Program-made: the position numbers and the translations under genes
Shown here: positions 9,420 through 18,387 of the stretch, one piece after another
Numbering within the stretch: position 1 is the first letter of the stretch
Layout: the number at the start of each line of letters is the position of its first letter
From: Pseudomonadota bacterium
GTDB lineage: Bacteria; Pseudomonadota; Gammaproteobacteria; Burkholderiales; Burkholderiaceae_C
Assembly: GCA_021845965.1 (NCBI GenBank)
Contig: JAJZUZ010000009.1
Span: 1 to 43,310 of the forward strand
Direction: 5' to 3'
DNA: 43,310 nucleotides
Notes under the pieces: generated by a model
What the model was told of the DNA's origin: nothing
Databases searched by the model: none
What the model saw: only the letters and a program-made list of their open reading frames with translations

Positions 9420-9526
9420 TTCAATATTCCCAACTTGCACCGGCAGGCAATGCTGCAAACCGGTCAGTCTTGGGCCCGTCGTCCACGGCGCGAACCACTC
9501 GCACCGCTTCTTGTTTGGGCAGAAAC

Positions 9527-9547
9527 CTTCGCTTTTTTGGAGCGAAG
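9527..9547 (-). other. 5'-end hairpin in the rplN leader
   Basis: CTTCGCT and AGCGAAG (527-533 and 541-547 of the 9.5 kb coordinate) form a perfect 7-bp stem with an A-rich loop on the transcript. The predicted transcription start is at about 9547-9550, so the hairpin would stand at the very 5' end of a leader of about 128 bases. Such an end structure can shield mRNA from decay; a regulatory role in ribosomal protein synthesis is only a guess. Confidence 0.5.
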
Positions 9548-9553
9548 CCCGCA

Positions 9554-9582
9554 ATTCTGCCAAAGATTCCCGGCAGCGTCAA
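9554..9582 (-). promoter_or_regulatory. Sigma70 promoter of the spc operon
   Basis: On the minus strand, TTGACG (9577-9582) and CAGAAT (9554-9559) are separated by exactly 17 bases, which matches 5 of 6 and 4 of 6 consensus positions. The -35 hexamer contains the TGA stop codon of glpD (9579-9581), so the promoter for the ribosomal protein cluster begins inside the upstream gene. No other promoter of similar quality is seen ahead of rplN. Confidence 0.75.
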
Positions 9583-11177
9583 GTACCCTGAGCGGCCGGC
9601 CAGCGCAGGTAGTCCTGCGCCAGGGCCAGAAACCCGTCCAGGTTCGGATCCAGTCCCGTCTCCTCTCCCAGGACGCCGGCAACAGCCGGCGCCAGCTCCA
9701 TGGCCAACGCCGCGTCGAGAAAGAGCAGTCGACTCCGGCGCGCCAGCACATCTTCGACAGTTAGCGCATACTCATGGCGAGCGGCAAAACGGACCATGGC
9801 CTCACTCAGGCCCGGCGCCAGCTCCCGCCCCGCACCGGGCAGGGCGGACACCGCCTGGGCTTCGCTGCCATATATAGAGAGGTCCGGCGCGGCCTGAAGG
9901 GACGCCGCGGCCGCGGAACCAGCCCCTACCAGCCGCAGGCCGGCGCTCACACCCGACGTGCCGGCCGGCAGCAGGCCGGCGCGCCGGCAATGGGCCAGCA
10001 CATCCTCGGCCATGGTGCGGTAGGTGGTCCATTTCCCCCCCGTCACGCTGACCAGGCCGCTGGGGCTGACCAGCACCGCGTGCTCGCGGCTGAGCTGGCG
10101 CGTGGCGGTGTCGTGGCCATCGTCCGGCCGCACCAGTGGTCGCAGCCCGACCCAGATGCTCAGCACGTCCGCCGGCGTCGGCGCCCGGGCCAGGTAACGC
10201 CCGGCCTCGCCCAGGATGAAGTCCAGCTCCGCGCGCAAGGGCCGCGGCTCGCGCGGCAGGTCGCTGCGCGGCGTGTCGGTGGTGCCCAGCACCAGCTTGC
10301 CGCGCCAGGGCACGGCGAACAGCACGCGGCCATCGGCCGTATGCGGCACCAGCAGCGCGTGGCCGCCAGGCAGGAAGGAACGGTCCACCACCACATGCAC
10401 GCCCTGGCTGGGCGCCACCACGGGCCGCGCGGCCTGCCCCAGCGCGGCGCCATCCAGCTGGCGCAGCCCGTCCACCCACACGCCCGTGGCGTTGACGACA
10501 CAGCGCGCGCGCACCTCGTGCGCCTGCCCCGACACCGCGTCCCGGCAGCGCAACCCGGCCACCCGCCCGTCCTCGTGCAACAGCGCCGTCACCTCGCAGT
10601 AGTTCAGCAACAGCGCGCCCTCGCGCGCCGCCGTGCGCGCCAGCGCGATTGCCAGACGGGCGTCGTCGAACTGGGCGTCCCAGTACAACACGCCCCCCCG
10701 CAGGCCGGCCCGCTGCAGATTGGGCAGCGCGGCCCGCGCCTGCGCCCGGCTCAGCAAGGTGGTGGGGCCCAGGCCGGCGCGCCCGGCCAGCAGGTCATAC
10801 AGCTTGAGCCCGATGCCGTAGAACGGCGTCTGCCACCAGGCGTAGGACGGCATCACGAAAGAGAGCTTCGAGGCCAGATGCGGCGCGTTGCGCAACACGG
10901 TGCTGCGTTCATGCAGGGCCTCGCGCACCAGCGAGAGGTTGCCTTGCGCCAGGTAGCGCACGCCGCCGTGCAACAGCTTGGTGGAGCGCGAGGACGTGCC
11001 ACCGGCAAAGTCATGCGACTCCAGCAGCAGCACCGAGTAGCCACGCGCGGCGGCGTCCAGTGCCACACCCAGGCCGGTGGCACCACCGCCCACCACCACC
11101 AGGTCCCAGGTGCGCGGCTCGGCCAGCCGCGCCAGCAGGTCGGCGCGGCGCGTCGGCAGCGGGGCAACGGGGTCCAT
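9579..11177 (-). CDS. glpD: Aerobic glycerol-3-phosphate dehydrogenase
   Basis: The 532-residue FAD-dependent enzyme oxidises sn-glycerol 3-phosphate to dihydroxyacetone phosphate and passes electrons to quinone at the inner membrane. The N-terminal dinucleotide fold is visible as VVVGGGATGLG (about residues 27-37). It is followed by the family segment GGTSSRSTKLLHGGVRYL around residues 58-75 and, near residue 370, VSVTGGKWTTYRTMAEDVL. The length is close to the E. coli enzyme. The start is 4 bases after the glpK stop, so glpK-glpD is an operon. Neither glpF nor a glpR regulator is present beside it. Confidence 0.96.
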   Translation of the reverse strand: MDPVAPLPTRRADLLARLAEPRTWDLVVVGGGATGLGVALDAAARGYSVLLLESHDFAGGTSSRSTKLLHGGVRYLAQGNLSLVREALHERSTVLRNAPHLASKLSFVMPSYAWWQTPFYGIGLKLYDLLAGRAGLGPTTLLSRAQARAALPNLQRAGLRGGVLYWDAQFDDARLAIALARTAAREGALLLNYCEVTALLHEDGRVAGLRCRDAVSGQAHEVRARCVVNATGVWVDGLRQLDGAALGQAARPVVAPSQGVHVVVDRSFLPGGHALLVPHTADGRVLFAVPWRGKLVLGTTDTPRSDLPREPRPLRAELDFILGEAGRYLARAPTPADVLSIWVGLRPLVRPDDGHDTATRQLSREHAVLVSPSGLVSVTGGKWTTYRTMAEDVLAHCRRAGLLPAGTSGVSAGLRLVGAGSAAAASLQAAPDLSIYGSEAQAVSALPGAGRELAPGLSEAMVRFAARHEYALTVEDVLARRSRLLFLDAALAMELAPAVAGVLGEETGLDPNLDGFLALAQDYLRWPAAQGT

Positions 11178-11181
11178 CGGC

Positions 11182-12690
11182 TCAGTCCCGCGCCCAGCCG
11201 CGGGCCCGCTGCACCGCCTCGCGCCAGCGTGCCAGCTTGGCCCGGCGCGCCGCGGCAGCGAGCCGCGGCTCGAAACAGCGCGCCACCTGCCACTGCGCCG
11301 TCAGCTCGTCGGCGCCGGACCACAGGCCGGTCGCCAGCCCCGCCAGATAGGCTGCGCCCAGCGCCGTGGTCTCGGTGACGCGCGGGCGCACCACCGGCAC
11401 CCCCAGCACATCGGCCTGCAGCTGCATCAGCAGGTCGTTGCGGCTGGCTCCGCCATCCACACGCAGCTCGCGCAGGGGCACACCGGCGTCCTGCCCCATG
11501 GCGTGGAACACGTCGGCCGTCTGCAGCGCAATCGCCTCCAGCGCCGCGCGGGCGATGTGCGCGCGCGTGGTCCCGCGGGTCATGCCCACCAGCGTGCCAC
11601 GCGCGTGGCCATCCCAGTCCGGCGCGCCCAGCCCGGCGAAGGCTGGCACCAGGTACACATCCTGGGTGTCGGGCACGCTGGCCGCCAGCGTCTCCACCTC
11701 GGCCGCGCTCCTGATCATCTGCAGTCCGTCGCGCAGCCATTGCACCGTCGCCCCGGCCATGAAGACCGACCCTTCGAGGGCATAACAGGCCTGGCGCGGA
11801 TCCAGGCCGCGGCCCGGCCCGACCCAGGCTACCGTACCCAGCAGCTGGTGACGGCTGGTCACGGCCGTGTTCCCCGTGTTCATGAGCATGAAGCAGCCGG
11901 TGCCGTAGGTGTTCTTGGCCATGCCGGGCGTGAAACAGGCCTGGCCGAAGGTGGCCGCCTGCTGGTCGCCCGCGATGCCCGCGACCGGCACCGCCGCCCC
12001 CAGCAAACCGGGCTCCGTCTCGCCGAACACGCCGCAGGAGGGGCGCACCTGCGGCAGCACGGCCGCCGGGATGTTGAACAGGCGCAGCAGCTCTTCGTCC
12101 CACTGCAGGGTGTGGATGTTGAACAGCAGGGTGCGCGCGGCATTGCTGGCATCGGTGGCGTGCACGCGGCCGCCCGTGAGCTTGAACAACAGCCAGCTGT
12201 CGACCGTGCCGAAGGCCAGCGCACCGGCCTCGGCCCGTACCCGGGCGCCGGGCACGTGGTCCAGCAGCCATTGCAGCTTGGTGGCCGAGAAATAGGCGTC
12301 CAGCACCAGACCGGTCTTGCGCTGGATGCGCGCCGCGAGCCCGCGCCGGCGCAAGGCGTCGCAGGCGGTGGCGGTGCGCCGGTCCTGCCAGACGATGGCC
12401 GGGGCCACGGGTTCGCCGGTGTGCCGGTCCCACAGCAGCGTGGTTTCGCGCTGGTTGGTGATGGCCAGCGCGCGCAGCTGGCTCGCGCCCAGGCCGGCGC
12501 GCGCCAGCGCCTCGCGCGCCACCGCCAGCTGGCTGCGCCAGATCTCGCCGGCGTCGTGCTCCACCCAACCCGCCTGCGGGAAGTGCTGCGTGAATTCCTG
12601 CTGCGCCACGGCGACGACCGACCCACGTCGGTCAAACACCAGTGCACGCGAACTCGTGGTGCCCTGATCGAGGGCGAGGATGTGCTCCAT
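11182..12690 (-). CDS. glpK: Glycerol kinase
   Basis: The 502-residue FGGY-family kinase phosphorylates glycerol with ATP to give sn-glycerol 3-phosphate. It begins [20 protein letters not shown], the phosphate-binding start of the family. It also shows the [11 protein letters not shown] segment near residue 265 and [22 protein letters not shown] near 350. A GGAGG site precedes the ATG by 6 bases. It leads a two-gene operon with glpD and is divergent from proC. The product is expected in the cytosol. Confidence 0.97.
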   Translation of the reverse strand: MEHILALDQGTTSSRALVFDRRGSVVAVAQQEFTQHFPQAGWVEHDAGEIWRSQLAVAREALARAGLGASQLRALAITNQRETTLLWDRHTGEPVAPAIVWQDRRTATACDALRRRGLAARIQRKTGLVLDAYFSATKLQWLLDHVPGARVRAEAGALAFGTVDSWLLFKLTGGRVHATDASNAARTLLFNIHTLQWDEELLRLFNIPAAVLPQVRPSCGVFGETEPGLLGAAVPVAGIAGDQQAATFGQACFTPGMAKNTYGTGCFMLMNTGNTAVTSRHQLLGTVAWVGPGRGLDPRQACYALEGSVFMAGATVQWLRDGLQMIRSAAEVETLAASVPDTQDVYLVPAFAGLGAPDWDGHARGTLVGMTRGTTRAHIARAALEAIALQTADVFHAMGQDAGVPLRELRVDGGASRNDLLMQLQADVLGVPVVRPRVTETTALGAAYLAGLATGLWSGADELTAQWQVARCFEPRLAAAARRAKLARWREAVQRARGWARD

Positions 12691-12738
12691 CGAAACCTCC
12701 GTTCAGGTCGAGACTAACGCAAACTGCGACAATCCACA

Positions 12739-12755
12739 CCCGGATTTGAACCCGG
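12739..12755 (-). other. tRNA T-arm-like hairpin
   Basis: On the minus strand the glpK-proC gap contains CCGGG TTCAAAT CCGGG, a perfect 5-bp stem with the seven-base loop TTCAAAT typical of a tRNA T arm. No D arm, anticodon arm or acceptor stem can be built around it, so it is not a tRNA gene. It may be a relic of a tRNA or an attachment site, a tRNA-like RNA structure, or chance. Confidence 0.4.
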
Positions 12756-12773
12756 CTGACCCAGGAACAACAC

Positions 12774-13589
12774 ATGAGCGAGCGCATTGCATTCATCGGC
12801 GGCGGCAATATGGCCAGCGCCATCATCGGCGGCCTGATCAAGCAGGGCCGCCCGGCCGCGTCCTTCGACGTGGTGGAGCCCTTTGCCGAGGCTCGGCAGG
12901 CGCTGAAGGACAAGTTCGGCATCACGGCCCACGAGCAGGCCAGCGCTTTCCTGCAGGGCGTGCGCCTGGTCGTCTGGGCCACCAAGCCGCAGACCTTCCG
13001 CGAAGCCACGCTGCCCGTGCGTGACCACGTCACGGGCGCCCTGCACCTGAGCGTGGCTGCCGGCATCCCCAGCGGCAGCATCGCGCGCTGGCTGGGCAGC
13101 GAACGCATCGTGCGCAGCATGCCCAACACACCGGCGCTGGTGGGCCTGGGCATGACGGGTCTGTATGCGCGCGGCAGCGTGACCACCGAAGACCGTGCGC
13201 TGATCGAGAGCGTGACCGCCACCATGGGCGAATCGCTTTGGGTGGAGCGCGAGGAACAGCTGGACGCCGTCACGGCGCTGTCCGGCTCCGGCCCGGCCTA
13301 TGTGTTCTATTTCCTGGAAGCCATGACCCAGGCCGGCACCGAGATGGGCCTGTCCGCCGAGCAGGCCTACAAGCTGGCCGTGGAGACCTTCCGCGGCGCC
13401 AGCGCGCTGGCCAAGGCGTCGAGCGAGCCGCCGGAGGTGCTGCGCCAGCGCGTGACCTCCAAGGGCGGCACCACCTATGCGGCCATCACCAGCATGGATG
13501 AGAGCAACGTGAAAGCGCTGTTTGGCAAGGCATTGCACGCGGCGGAGCGTCGGGCGCGCGAGCTGGGCGTCGAATTCGGCAAGGACTGA
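12774..13589 (+). CDS. proC: Pyrroline-5-carboxylate reductase
   Basis: The 271-residue enzyme reduces pyrroline-5-carboxylate to L-proline with NAD(P)H, the last step of proline synthesis. The N-terminal Rossmann motif FIGGGNMASAIIGGL is at about residues 6-20. The dimerisation domain carries the family signature with TALSGSGPAYVFYFLEA around residues 166-182 and later VTSKGGTTYAAITSM. The gene is divergent from glpK, and its stop codon directly abuts the stop codon of the convergent ubiA gene. Confidence 0.97.
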   Translation: MSERIAFIGGGNMASAIIGGLIKQGRPAASFDVVEPFAEARQALKDKFGITAHEQASAFLQGVRLVVWATKPQTFREATLPVRDHVTGALHLSVAAGIPSGSIARWLGSERIVRSMPNTPALVGLGMTGLYARGSVTTEDRALIESVTATMGESLWVEREEQLDAVTALSGSGPAYVFYFLEAMTQAGTEMGLSAEQAYKLAVETFRGASALAKASSEPPEVLRQRVTSKGGTTYAAITSMDESNVKALFGKALHAAERRARELGVEFGKD

Positions 13590-14450
13590 TTACTTCAAGG
13601 CATAGCCAGCCACGATGCCGGCGAAGACCGTGAACCCCAGCCAGTGGTTCTCGCGGAAGGCCCTGAAGCAACCCTCGCGCGTCCGCTCGCGAATCAGCCG
13701 GTAGTGCCAGACCACCTGCACCACTGCCGCCACCAGCGCCAGAAACCAGGCCCAGGGCGAGAGCTGCTCGACCAGCAGCACGGTCCAGATCAGCAGCTGC
13801 ACCACGTAGAAACTGGTCACGGCGATCACGTCATAACGCCCCAGCGTGATGGCCGAGGTCTTCATGCCGATCTTCAGGTCGTCGTCACGGTCCACCATGG
13901 CGTATTCGGTGTCATAGGCCAGCACCCAGAACAGGTTGCCGAGCAGCAGCCCCCAGGCCAGCGCCGGCACCTCGCCGCGCACGGCGGCGAAGGCCATGGG
14001 AATGCCGAAGCTGAAGGCCACGCCCAGCACCGCCTGCGGCATGGCGAAGAAGCGCTTGGCGTAGGGGTAGACGATGGCCACGGCCAGCGCGGCGAAGGAC
14101 CAGGCCACCGCCACCGCATTCGTCGTGAGAACCAGCGCGAAGGCCAGCAGGGCCAGCACCACGCCGAGCCAGATCGCCTCGCGCACCGAGACCTTGCCGG
14201 CCGTCACCGGGCGCTGCGCGGTGCGCTTGACGTGGCGGTCGAAATCACGGTCGGCCACGTCGTTGAGGCAGCAGCCGGCGCTGCGCATGAGGATGGTGCC
14301 GAGCACGAAAACCAGCACCAGGTGCCAGCCCGGGAAACCGCCCGCCGCCACCCACAGGGCACTGAGCGAAGGCCAGAGCAGCAGCAGCCAGCCCGCCGGG
14401 CGGTCCCAGCGGATCAGGTCCAGATAAAGCCGGAATTTCTCGCGCCGCAT
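13590..14450 (-). CDS. ubiA: 4-hydroxybenzoate polyprenyltransferase
   Basis: The 286-residue membrane protein attaches the polyprenyl tail to 4-hydroxybenzoate in ubiquinone synthesis. The two Asp-rich Mg-diphosphate motifs are present: [19 protein letters not shown] in the first half and [20 protein letters not shown] in the second. About eight hydrophobic spans surround them. I choose the ATG at 14450, which overlaps the DyP peroxidase stop as TGATG and gives [18 protein letters not shown]. An upstream in-frame start at 14501 would add 17 residues without family support. It is translationally coupled behind the peroxidase and oxyR. Confidence 0.95.
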   Translation of the reverse strand: MRREKFRLYLDLIRWDRPAGWLLLLWPSLSALWVAAGGFPGWHLVLVFVLGTILMRSAGCCLNDVADRDFDRHVKRTAQRPVTAGKVSVREAIWLGVVLALLAFALVLTTNAVAVAWSFAALAVAIVYPYAKRFFAMPQAVLGVAFSFGIPMAFAAVRGEVPALAWGLLLGNLFWVLAYDTEYAMVDRDDDLKIGMKTSAITLGRYDVIAVTSFYVVQLLIWTVLLVEQLSPWAWFLALVAAVVQVVWHYRLIRERTREGCFRAFRENHWLGFTVFAGIVAGYALK

Positions 14451-15346
14451 CACAAACCGATGGCCCGCAAGTCTAGCCGGCCATCGACGACCGGCGGACA
14501 CCAGAAGTAGGCGCCGTTGACCGGCTTGGTGAACTGGAACAGCGCGTCGACGATGCCATCGTCACGCCCCGCCATGCGGCGCATCTGCGCCTCGAAGGCG
14601 TCGAAGCTGTGGCCGAAGGCGACGAACATCAGGCCGGCCTGGTGCGCCAGTGCCCAGGGCATGGAGCGGCGCAGCACGAAGGCCTCGGGCTCGAAGCTCT
14701 CCTGCGCGGTGCGCTTCACGTGCGCGGAGTCGGGCGCGTCCTCCAGCTCCTCGTTGTCGCTGTGGCGCCGGCCGATCGCGTGGTCCTGCCCGGGCTGGCC
14801 CATCCGTTCGAAGGCGTCGAAGTCATGCACCCACTGCTGCACCGCCGCCATGCTGCCGCCGTCCAGCCCCGGCCCGGCGCCCCGCACCAGTGCGGCCGAC
14901 TCGGCCTCGCTCCCTTGCGGGTTCTCGGTGCCGTCTTCGTAGCCGGTGAGGTCGCGGCCATGGCCGTTGGGGCCGCGGCCGTGGCGAAAGGCTTCGAGCA
15001 CGCGGTCGGAACGGAAGGCGGGGGCGAGGAACTTCTCCAGGATGTGCGTCAGGCGCACGAGATCGCCACGGTCCTCGCCGCGCAGCCAGAGACACAAGGC
15101 CGTGGGCGTGCCGGGCACGTCCGCGTCCGGGCCGGACAGATCAGGCATCTCGCGCAGACCGGGCACGGTGGCGCCGAGCGCCTGCACGGTGCTGGCGCCC
15201 AGCATGGCCACCACACGCTCACCATCGGCCACGCCGGCCAGGCGGCTGAGCGCGGGGCGCAGTGCCTGCGGCTGGACCAGAGAGTAGAGCAGGTAGCGGG
15301 CCTGGCCGGGCACGGGCTGCAGGATGCCGGCTTGTGCACTGCTCAT
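14450..15346 (-). CDS. DyP-type heme peroxidase
   Basis: The 298-residue protein belongs to the dye-decolourising peroxidase family (YfeX-like). It has the catalytic GxxDG motif as GYEDGTENP at residues 135-143 (Asp138), a likely proximal heme ligand His209 in SAHVKRT, and the distal Arg in VLRRSMPW near 226. No Tat or Sec signal is present, so it is cytosolic unless exported by a partner. I use the ATG at 15346, preceded by CCGGAG at suitable spacing; a TTG at 15367 is possible. It lies between oxyR and ubiA on one strand, 21 bases after oxyR, so OxyR-linked peroxide defence is a reasonable inference. Confidence 0.93.
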   Translation of the reverse strand: MSSAQAGILQPVPGQARYLLYSLVQPQALRPALSRLAGVADGERVVAMLGASTVQALGATVPGLREMPDLSGPDADVPGTPTALCLWLRGEDRGDLVRLTHILEKFLAPAFRSDRVLEAFRHGRGPNGHGRDLTGYEDGTENPQGSEAESAALVRGAGPGLDGGSMAAVQQWVHDFDAFERMGQPGQDHAIGRRHSDNEELEDAPDSAHVKRTAQESFEPEAFVLRRSMPWALAHQAGLMFVAFGHSFDAFEAQMRRMAGRDDGIVDALFQFTKPVNGAYFWCPPVVDGRLDLRAIGL

Positions 15347-15367
15347 GGGTACGCTCCGGGGGAACAA

Positions 15368-16324
15368 TCAGGACAGGCGTTTCACGCCCGGCAGTTCGCA
15401 GGCGTAGATGGCATTGCGCAGCGCCGCGATGGCCTCGTAGCGCGTGAAGCTGCGCCGCCAGACCAGCACCACGCGCCGCGTCGGCGGCTCGCCGGAAAAA
15501 GGCAGGTAGCGCACGAAGCTTTCGTCCGTATGCGGCTTGCCCTTGGCCTTGGGGGCGAAGGCCGATTTGGGCACGCTCAGGCGCGGCACCAGCGTCACGC
15601 CCATGCCGGCGGCCACCATGTGCTTGATGGTCTCCAGCGAGGAACCTTCGAAGCTCTTGCGGATGCCTTCGGCATTGCTGGAAAAGCGCGCGAACTCGGG
15701 GCACACCTCCAGCACGTGGTCGCGGAAGCAGTGGCCCGTGCCCAGCAGCAGCATGGTCTCGCTCTTGAGCTCCTCGCTGGACACGCTGTCGCGCTTGGCC
15801 AGCGGATGGTTGAGCGGCACCACGGCGTAGAAAGGCTCGTCATACAGGGGAGCCACGGCCAGGCCGGTGTCGGGGAAGGGCTCGGCCAGGATCGCGCAGT
15901 CGATCTCGCCGGTGCGCAGCATCTCCAGCAGCTTGACGGTGAAGTTCTCCTGCAGCACCAGCGGCATCTGCGGCGTGTGCGTGATCATCTGCCGCACCAG
16001 GTCGGGCAGCAGGTAGGGCCCGATGGTGTAGATGACGCCGAGCTTGAGCGGGCCCGAGAGCGGGTCCTTGCCGCGCTTGGCGATCTCCTTGATGGCCGCG
16101 GCCTGCTCCAGCACGGCCTGCGCCTGGCGCACGATCTCCTCGCCCAGCGGCGTGACCGTCACCTCGTTGGCGCTGCGCTCGAAGAGCTTGACGTCCAGCT
16201 CCTCCTCGATCTTCTTCACCGCCACCGACAGCGTGGGCTGCGAGACGAAGCAGGCCTCGGCCGCCCGGCCGAAGTGCTTCTCGCGGGCAACGGCAACGAT
16301 GTATTTGAGTTCGGTGAGGGTCAT
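15368..16324 (-). CDS. oxyR: Hydrogen peroxide-sensing LysR regulator OxyR
   Basis: The 318-residue LysR-type regulator has a winged helix at residues 1-60 (FGRAAEACFVSQPTLSVAVKKIE) and a substrate-like sensing domain after it. Cys199 and Cys208, in GTGHCFRDH and LEVC, match exactly the peroxide-reactive disulfide pair of E. coli OxyR, including numbering. This makes the OxyR assignment much stronger than a generic LysR call. It activates peroxide-response genes. It is the first gene of an oxyR / DyP peroxidase / ubiA run, and in many betaproteobacteria it lies next to recG, which is 3.3 kb away here. Confidence 0.96.
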   Translation of the reverse strand: MTLTELKYIVAVAREKHFGRAAEACFVSQPTLSVAVKKIEEELDVKLFERSANEVTVTPLGEEIVRQAQAVLEQAAAIKEIAKRGKDPLSGPLKLGVIYTIGPYLLPDLVRQMITHTPQMPLVLQENFTVKLLEMLRTGEIDCAILAEPFPDTGLAVAPLYDEPFYAVVPLNHPLAKRDSVSSEELKSETMLLLGTGHCFRDHVLEVCPEFARFSSNAEGIRKSFEGSSLETIKHMVAAGMGVTLVPRLSVPKSAFAPKAKGKPHTDESFVRYLPFSGEPPTRRVVLVWRRSFTRYEAIAALRNAIYACELPGVKRLS

Positions 16325-16373
16325 AGCTGGAGATTGAATTGTGACATCTCACGACGCGATGCGATAGCCGTTC

Positions 16374-16943
16374 TCAGGGCGTCGTGACCCGCAGCTGCAG
16401 CAGGCGCGGACGCTGGCTGGCGCCTTCGCTGCTGTAGCTGCCGCGCGGCATGCTCTGGCCGCTGCGCGCGATCGTCACCCACTCGCCCAGCGGGGCCTGC
16501 ACCGTGGTGGCAATTGCACTGCGCGCTTGCGTGGGCAGCTCGGCGCCCGGACGTGGCACCACATCGGCCGTCTGCACCTCCAGCTCGACGGTCACGGCCT
16601 GCCGGCCGCCCGGCCAGCGCGGGCGCACGCTCAGCTGTTGCCCGGCCTGCAGCCAGATCAGTTGCTGCTTCACGCCGGCGCCGCTCAGAGGCCCGGCCGC
16701 CTGCGCGGATTGCACCCACTGCAGGGGCATCGCCTGGGTAAAACTCACGCGGCCCTGGCTGCCGTTGCGCACCTGCAGCTGCTGCGGCGGCATCAGGGGC
16801 GCCTGCGGGCGCGTGCCCACCACGTAGCCGCCACCGCCCTCTTCCACCTGGCGCAGCTCCACCTGCAGGTCGCGCTGCGGCCCTTGCGCGAGCGCCGGCC
16901 ATGCCGCGGTGGCAAACAGCAGGACGGCAAGCAGGTGGCGCAT
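16374..16943 (-). CDS. Exported protein of unknown function
   Basis: The 189-residue product starts with a clear Sec signal peptide (MRHLLAVLLFATAAWPALAQ, cleavage after about residue 20). The mature part is rich in Gln, Val and Arg. It alternates short beta-prone stretches such as LQVELRQVEEGGGGYVVGT and VTVELEVQTADVV, and ends LLQLRVTTP. The pattern resembles the beta domain and N-terminal region of secretin-like proteins, but it is far too short to be a secretin and I cannot assign a family. It lies 49 bases upstream of oxyR on the same strand and is divergent from the old-yellow-enzyme gene. Confidence 0.75.
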   Translation of the reverse strand: MRHLLAVLLFATAAWPALAQGPQRDLQVELRQVEEGGGGYVVGTRPQAPLMPPQQLQVRNGSQGRVSFTQAMPLQWVQSAQAAGPLSGAGVKQQLIWLQAGQQLSVRPRWPGGRQAVTVELEVQTADVVPRPGAELPTQARSAIATTVQAPLGEWVTIARSGQSMPRGSYSSEGASQRPRLLQLRVTTP

Positions 16944-17105
16944 GGCAGTCTCCCCAGGCTTGCAGGCACCGGGGAGCGGAGCGTGGACAAGCCCGGGGTC
17001 ATTGTGCCAAAGCCCCACGCCAACGGGCGCGCGCTGCCCGTGCCACAATTTGCCGGCCTCGCGGGCCCCGGGCCCGCGCCACTCCACTGCCCAACGGAAA
17101 CTGTC

Positions 17106-18227
17106 GTGAGCCTGCTGTTTACCCCCTTCGAACTGAACGCGCCGCGCGGCGCCCTCACCCTGCCCAACCGCATCGTCATCGCCCCCATGTGCCAGTACTC
17201 GGCCGTCAACGGCGAGGCCGCCGACTGGCACCTGGCGCACTGGACCAGCCTGCTCAACAGCGGCGCCGGCCTCCTGACCATCGAAGCCACGGGCGTGACG
17301 CCTGACGGCCGCATCACGCCGCACTGCCTGGGCCTGTGGGATGAGCGCACCGAGCGCGCCCTGGGGGAAACGCTGCAGCGCGCGCGCAAGAACGCGCCGC
17401 CGATGCCGGTGTGCATCCAGCTGGCGCATGCGGGCCGCAAGGGCTCCAGCGCCGCGCCCTGGCACGGCGGCGGGCTGCTGAAGGCGGGTGAAGGCGGCTG
17501 GCAGCCGCTGGCGCCGTCGGCCCTGCCGCAGCTGCCGGATGAGCCGCCGCCCGCCGCCATGACGGCCGCGCAACTGGTCGAGGTGCGCGAGGCCTTTGTC
17601 GCCGCCGCGCAGCGCGCGCAACGCATCGGCATCGACGCCATCGAACTGCATGCGGCGCACGGCTACCTGCTGCACCAGTTCCTCTCGCCGCTGTCCAACC
17701 AGCGCACGGACAACTATGGCGGCAGCCTGGAAAACCGCATGCGCTACGTGCTGGAGATCTTTGCCGCCGTGCGCGCGGTCTTCGACGGCCCGCTGGGCGT
17801 GCGTGTGTCGGCCACCGACTGGGTGGAAGGCGGCTGGGACAGCGCGCAGACGCAGGAACTGTCGCGCCGCCTCAAGGCGCTGGGCTGCAACTTCATGCAC
17901 GTCTCCACCGCCGGCGTCTCGCCGCTGCAGAAGATCGCGCTCGGCCCGGGTTACCAGGTGCCATTTGCGCGTGACGTAAGACAGGCCTGCGGCCTGCCCA
18001 CCACCGCCGTGGGCCTGATCACCGAAGCCCAGCAGGCCGAGGACATCCTGCAGGCCGGCGACGCCGACCTGGTCGCCATCGCGCGCGCCCTGCTCTACAA
18101 GCCGCGCTGGCCCTGGGAAGCCGCCGTGGCGCTCAAGGGCGTGGTGCAGGCGAACGAGCAGTACTGGCGCTGCCTGCCGCGCGAAGCGCAGGGCATCTTC
18201 GGCAACGTGAAGATCGGCATGCGCTGA
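17106..18227 (+). CDS. Old-yellow-enzyme family reductase (YqjM/XenA-like)
   Basis: The 373-residue FMN enzyme reduces activated C=C bonds of enones and xenobiotics with NAD(P)H. Residues typical of the thermophilic-like YqjM/XenA class are seen: Cys29 and Tyr31 in APMCQYSA, which tune the flavin and bind substrate, and the His182/His185 pair in ELHAAHGYLLHQFLSP. Later comes DNYGGSLENRMRYVLE. The start is GTG at 17106, just before the conserved LFTPFEL. It is divergent from the exported protein gene and convergent with the SPOR gene across a dispersed repeat. Confidence 0.93.
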   Translation: MSLLFTPFELNAPRGALTLPNRIVIAPMCQYSAVNGEAADWHLAHWTSLLNSGAGLLTIEATGVTPDGRITPHCLGLWDERTERALGETLQRARKNAPPMPVCIQLAHAGRKGSSAAPWHGGGLLKAGEGGWQPLAPSALPQLPDEPPPAAMTAAQLVEVREAFVAAAQRAQRIGIDAIELHAAHGYLLHQFLSPLSNQRTDNYGGSLENRMRYVLEIFAAVRAVFDGPLGVRVSATDWVEGGWDSAQTQELSRRLKALGCNFMHVSTAGVSPLQKIALGPGYQVPFARDVRQACGLPTTAVGLITEAQQAEDILQAGDADLVAIARALLYKPRWPWEAAVALKGVVQANEQYWRCLPREAQGIFGNVKIGMR

Positions 18228-18274
18228 GCGCCCTGCCCAGGACGTGTCATTGCCAAAGCGAAACTGGCGTAGCC

Positions 18275-18373
18275 ATCGCAGCAAACGGCCCGAGCGCACA
18301 GCGGGCGGAGCACAGCCAACGCAAGGTACTTAGGGCCGGCCCGCCCAACGCCGCGACGCGCAAGCGCAGTCGA
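18275..18373. repeat. Dispersed intergenic repeat, copy A
   Basis: This gap between two convergent genes shares most of its sequence with 26801-26920. Common blocks in the same order are CCCGAGCGCA, CGGAGCACAGCCA, a TACTT core, CGCCCAACGCCGCGA and a GATT/TATT end. Copy A has lost about 20 bases in the middle and its right arm is more diverged. It is non-coding and G+C rich, with partly self-complementary arms. Confidence 0.7.
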
Positions 18374-18387
18374 TTGATGCGGCAGTT

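Noticed and set aside
9420-9563. Longer N-terminus for L14
   Set aside because: It would begin upstream of the predicted transcription start, and the family begins MIQ at 9419.
16944-18299. Upstream extension of the exported protein frame, overlapping the old-yellow-enzyme gene
   Set aside because: The extension is antisense to a well-supported reductase. A clear signal peptide begins at the ATG at 16943.
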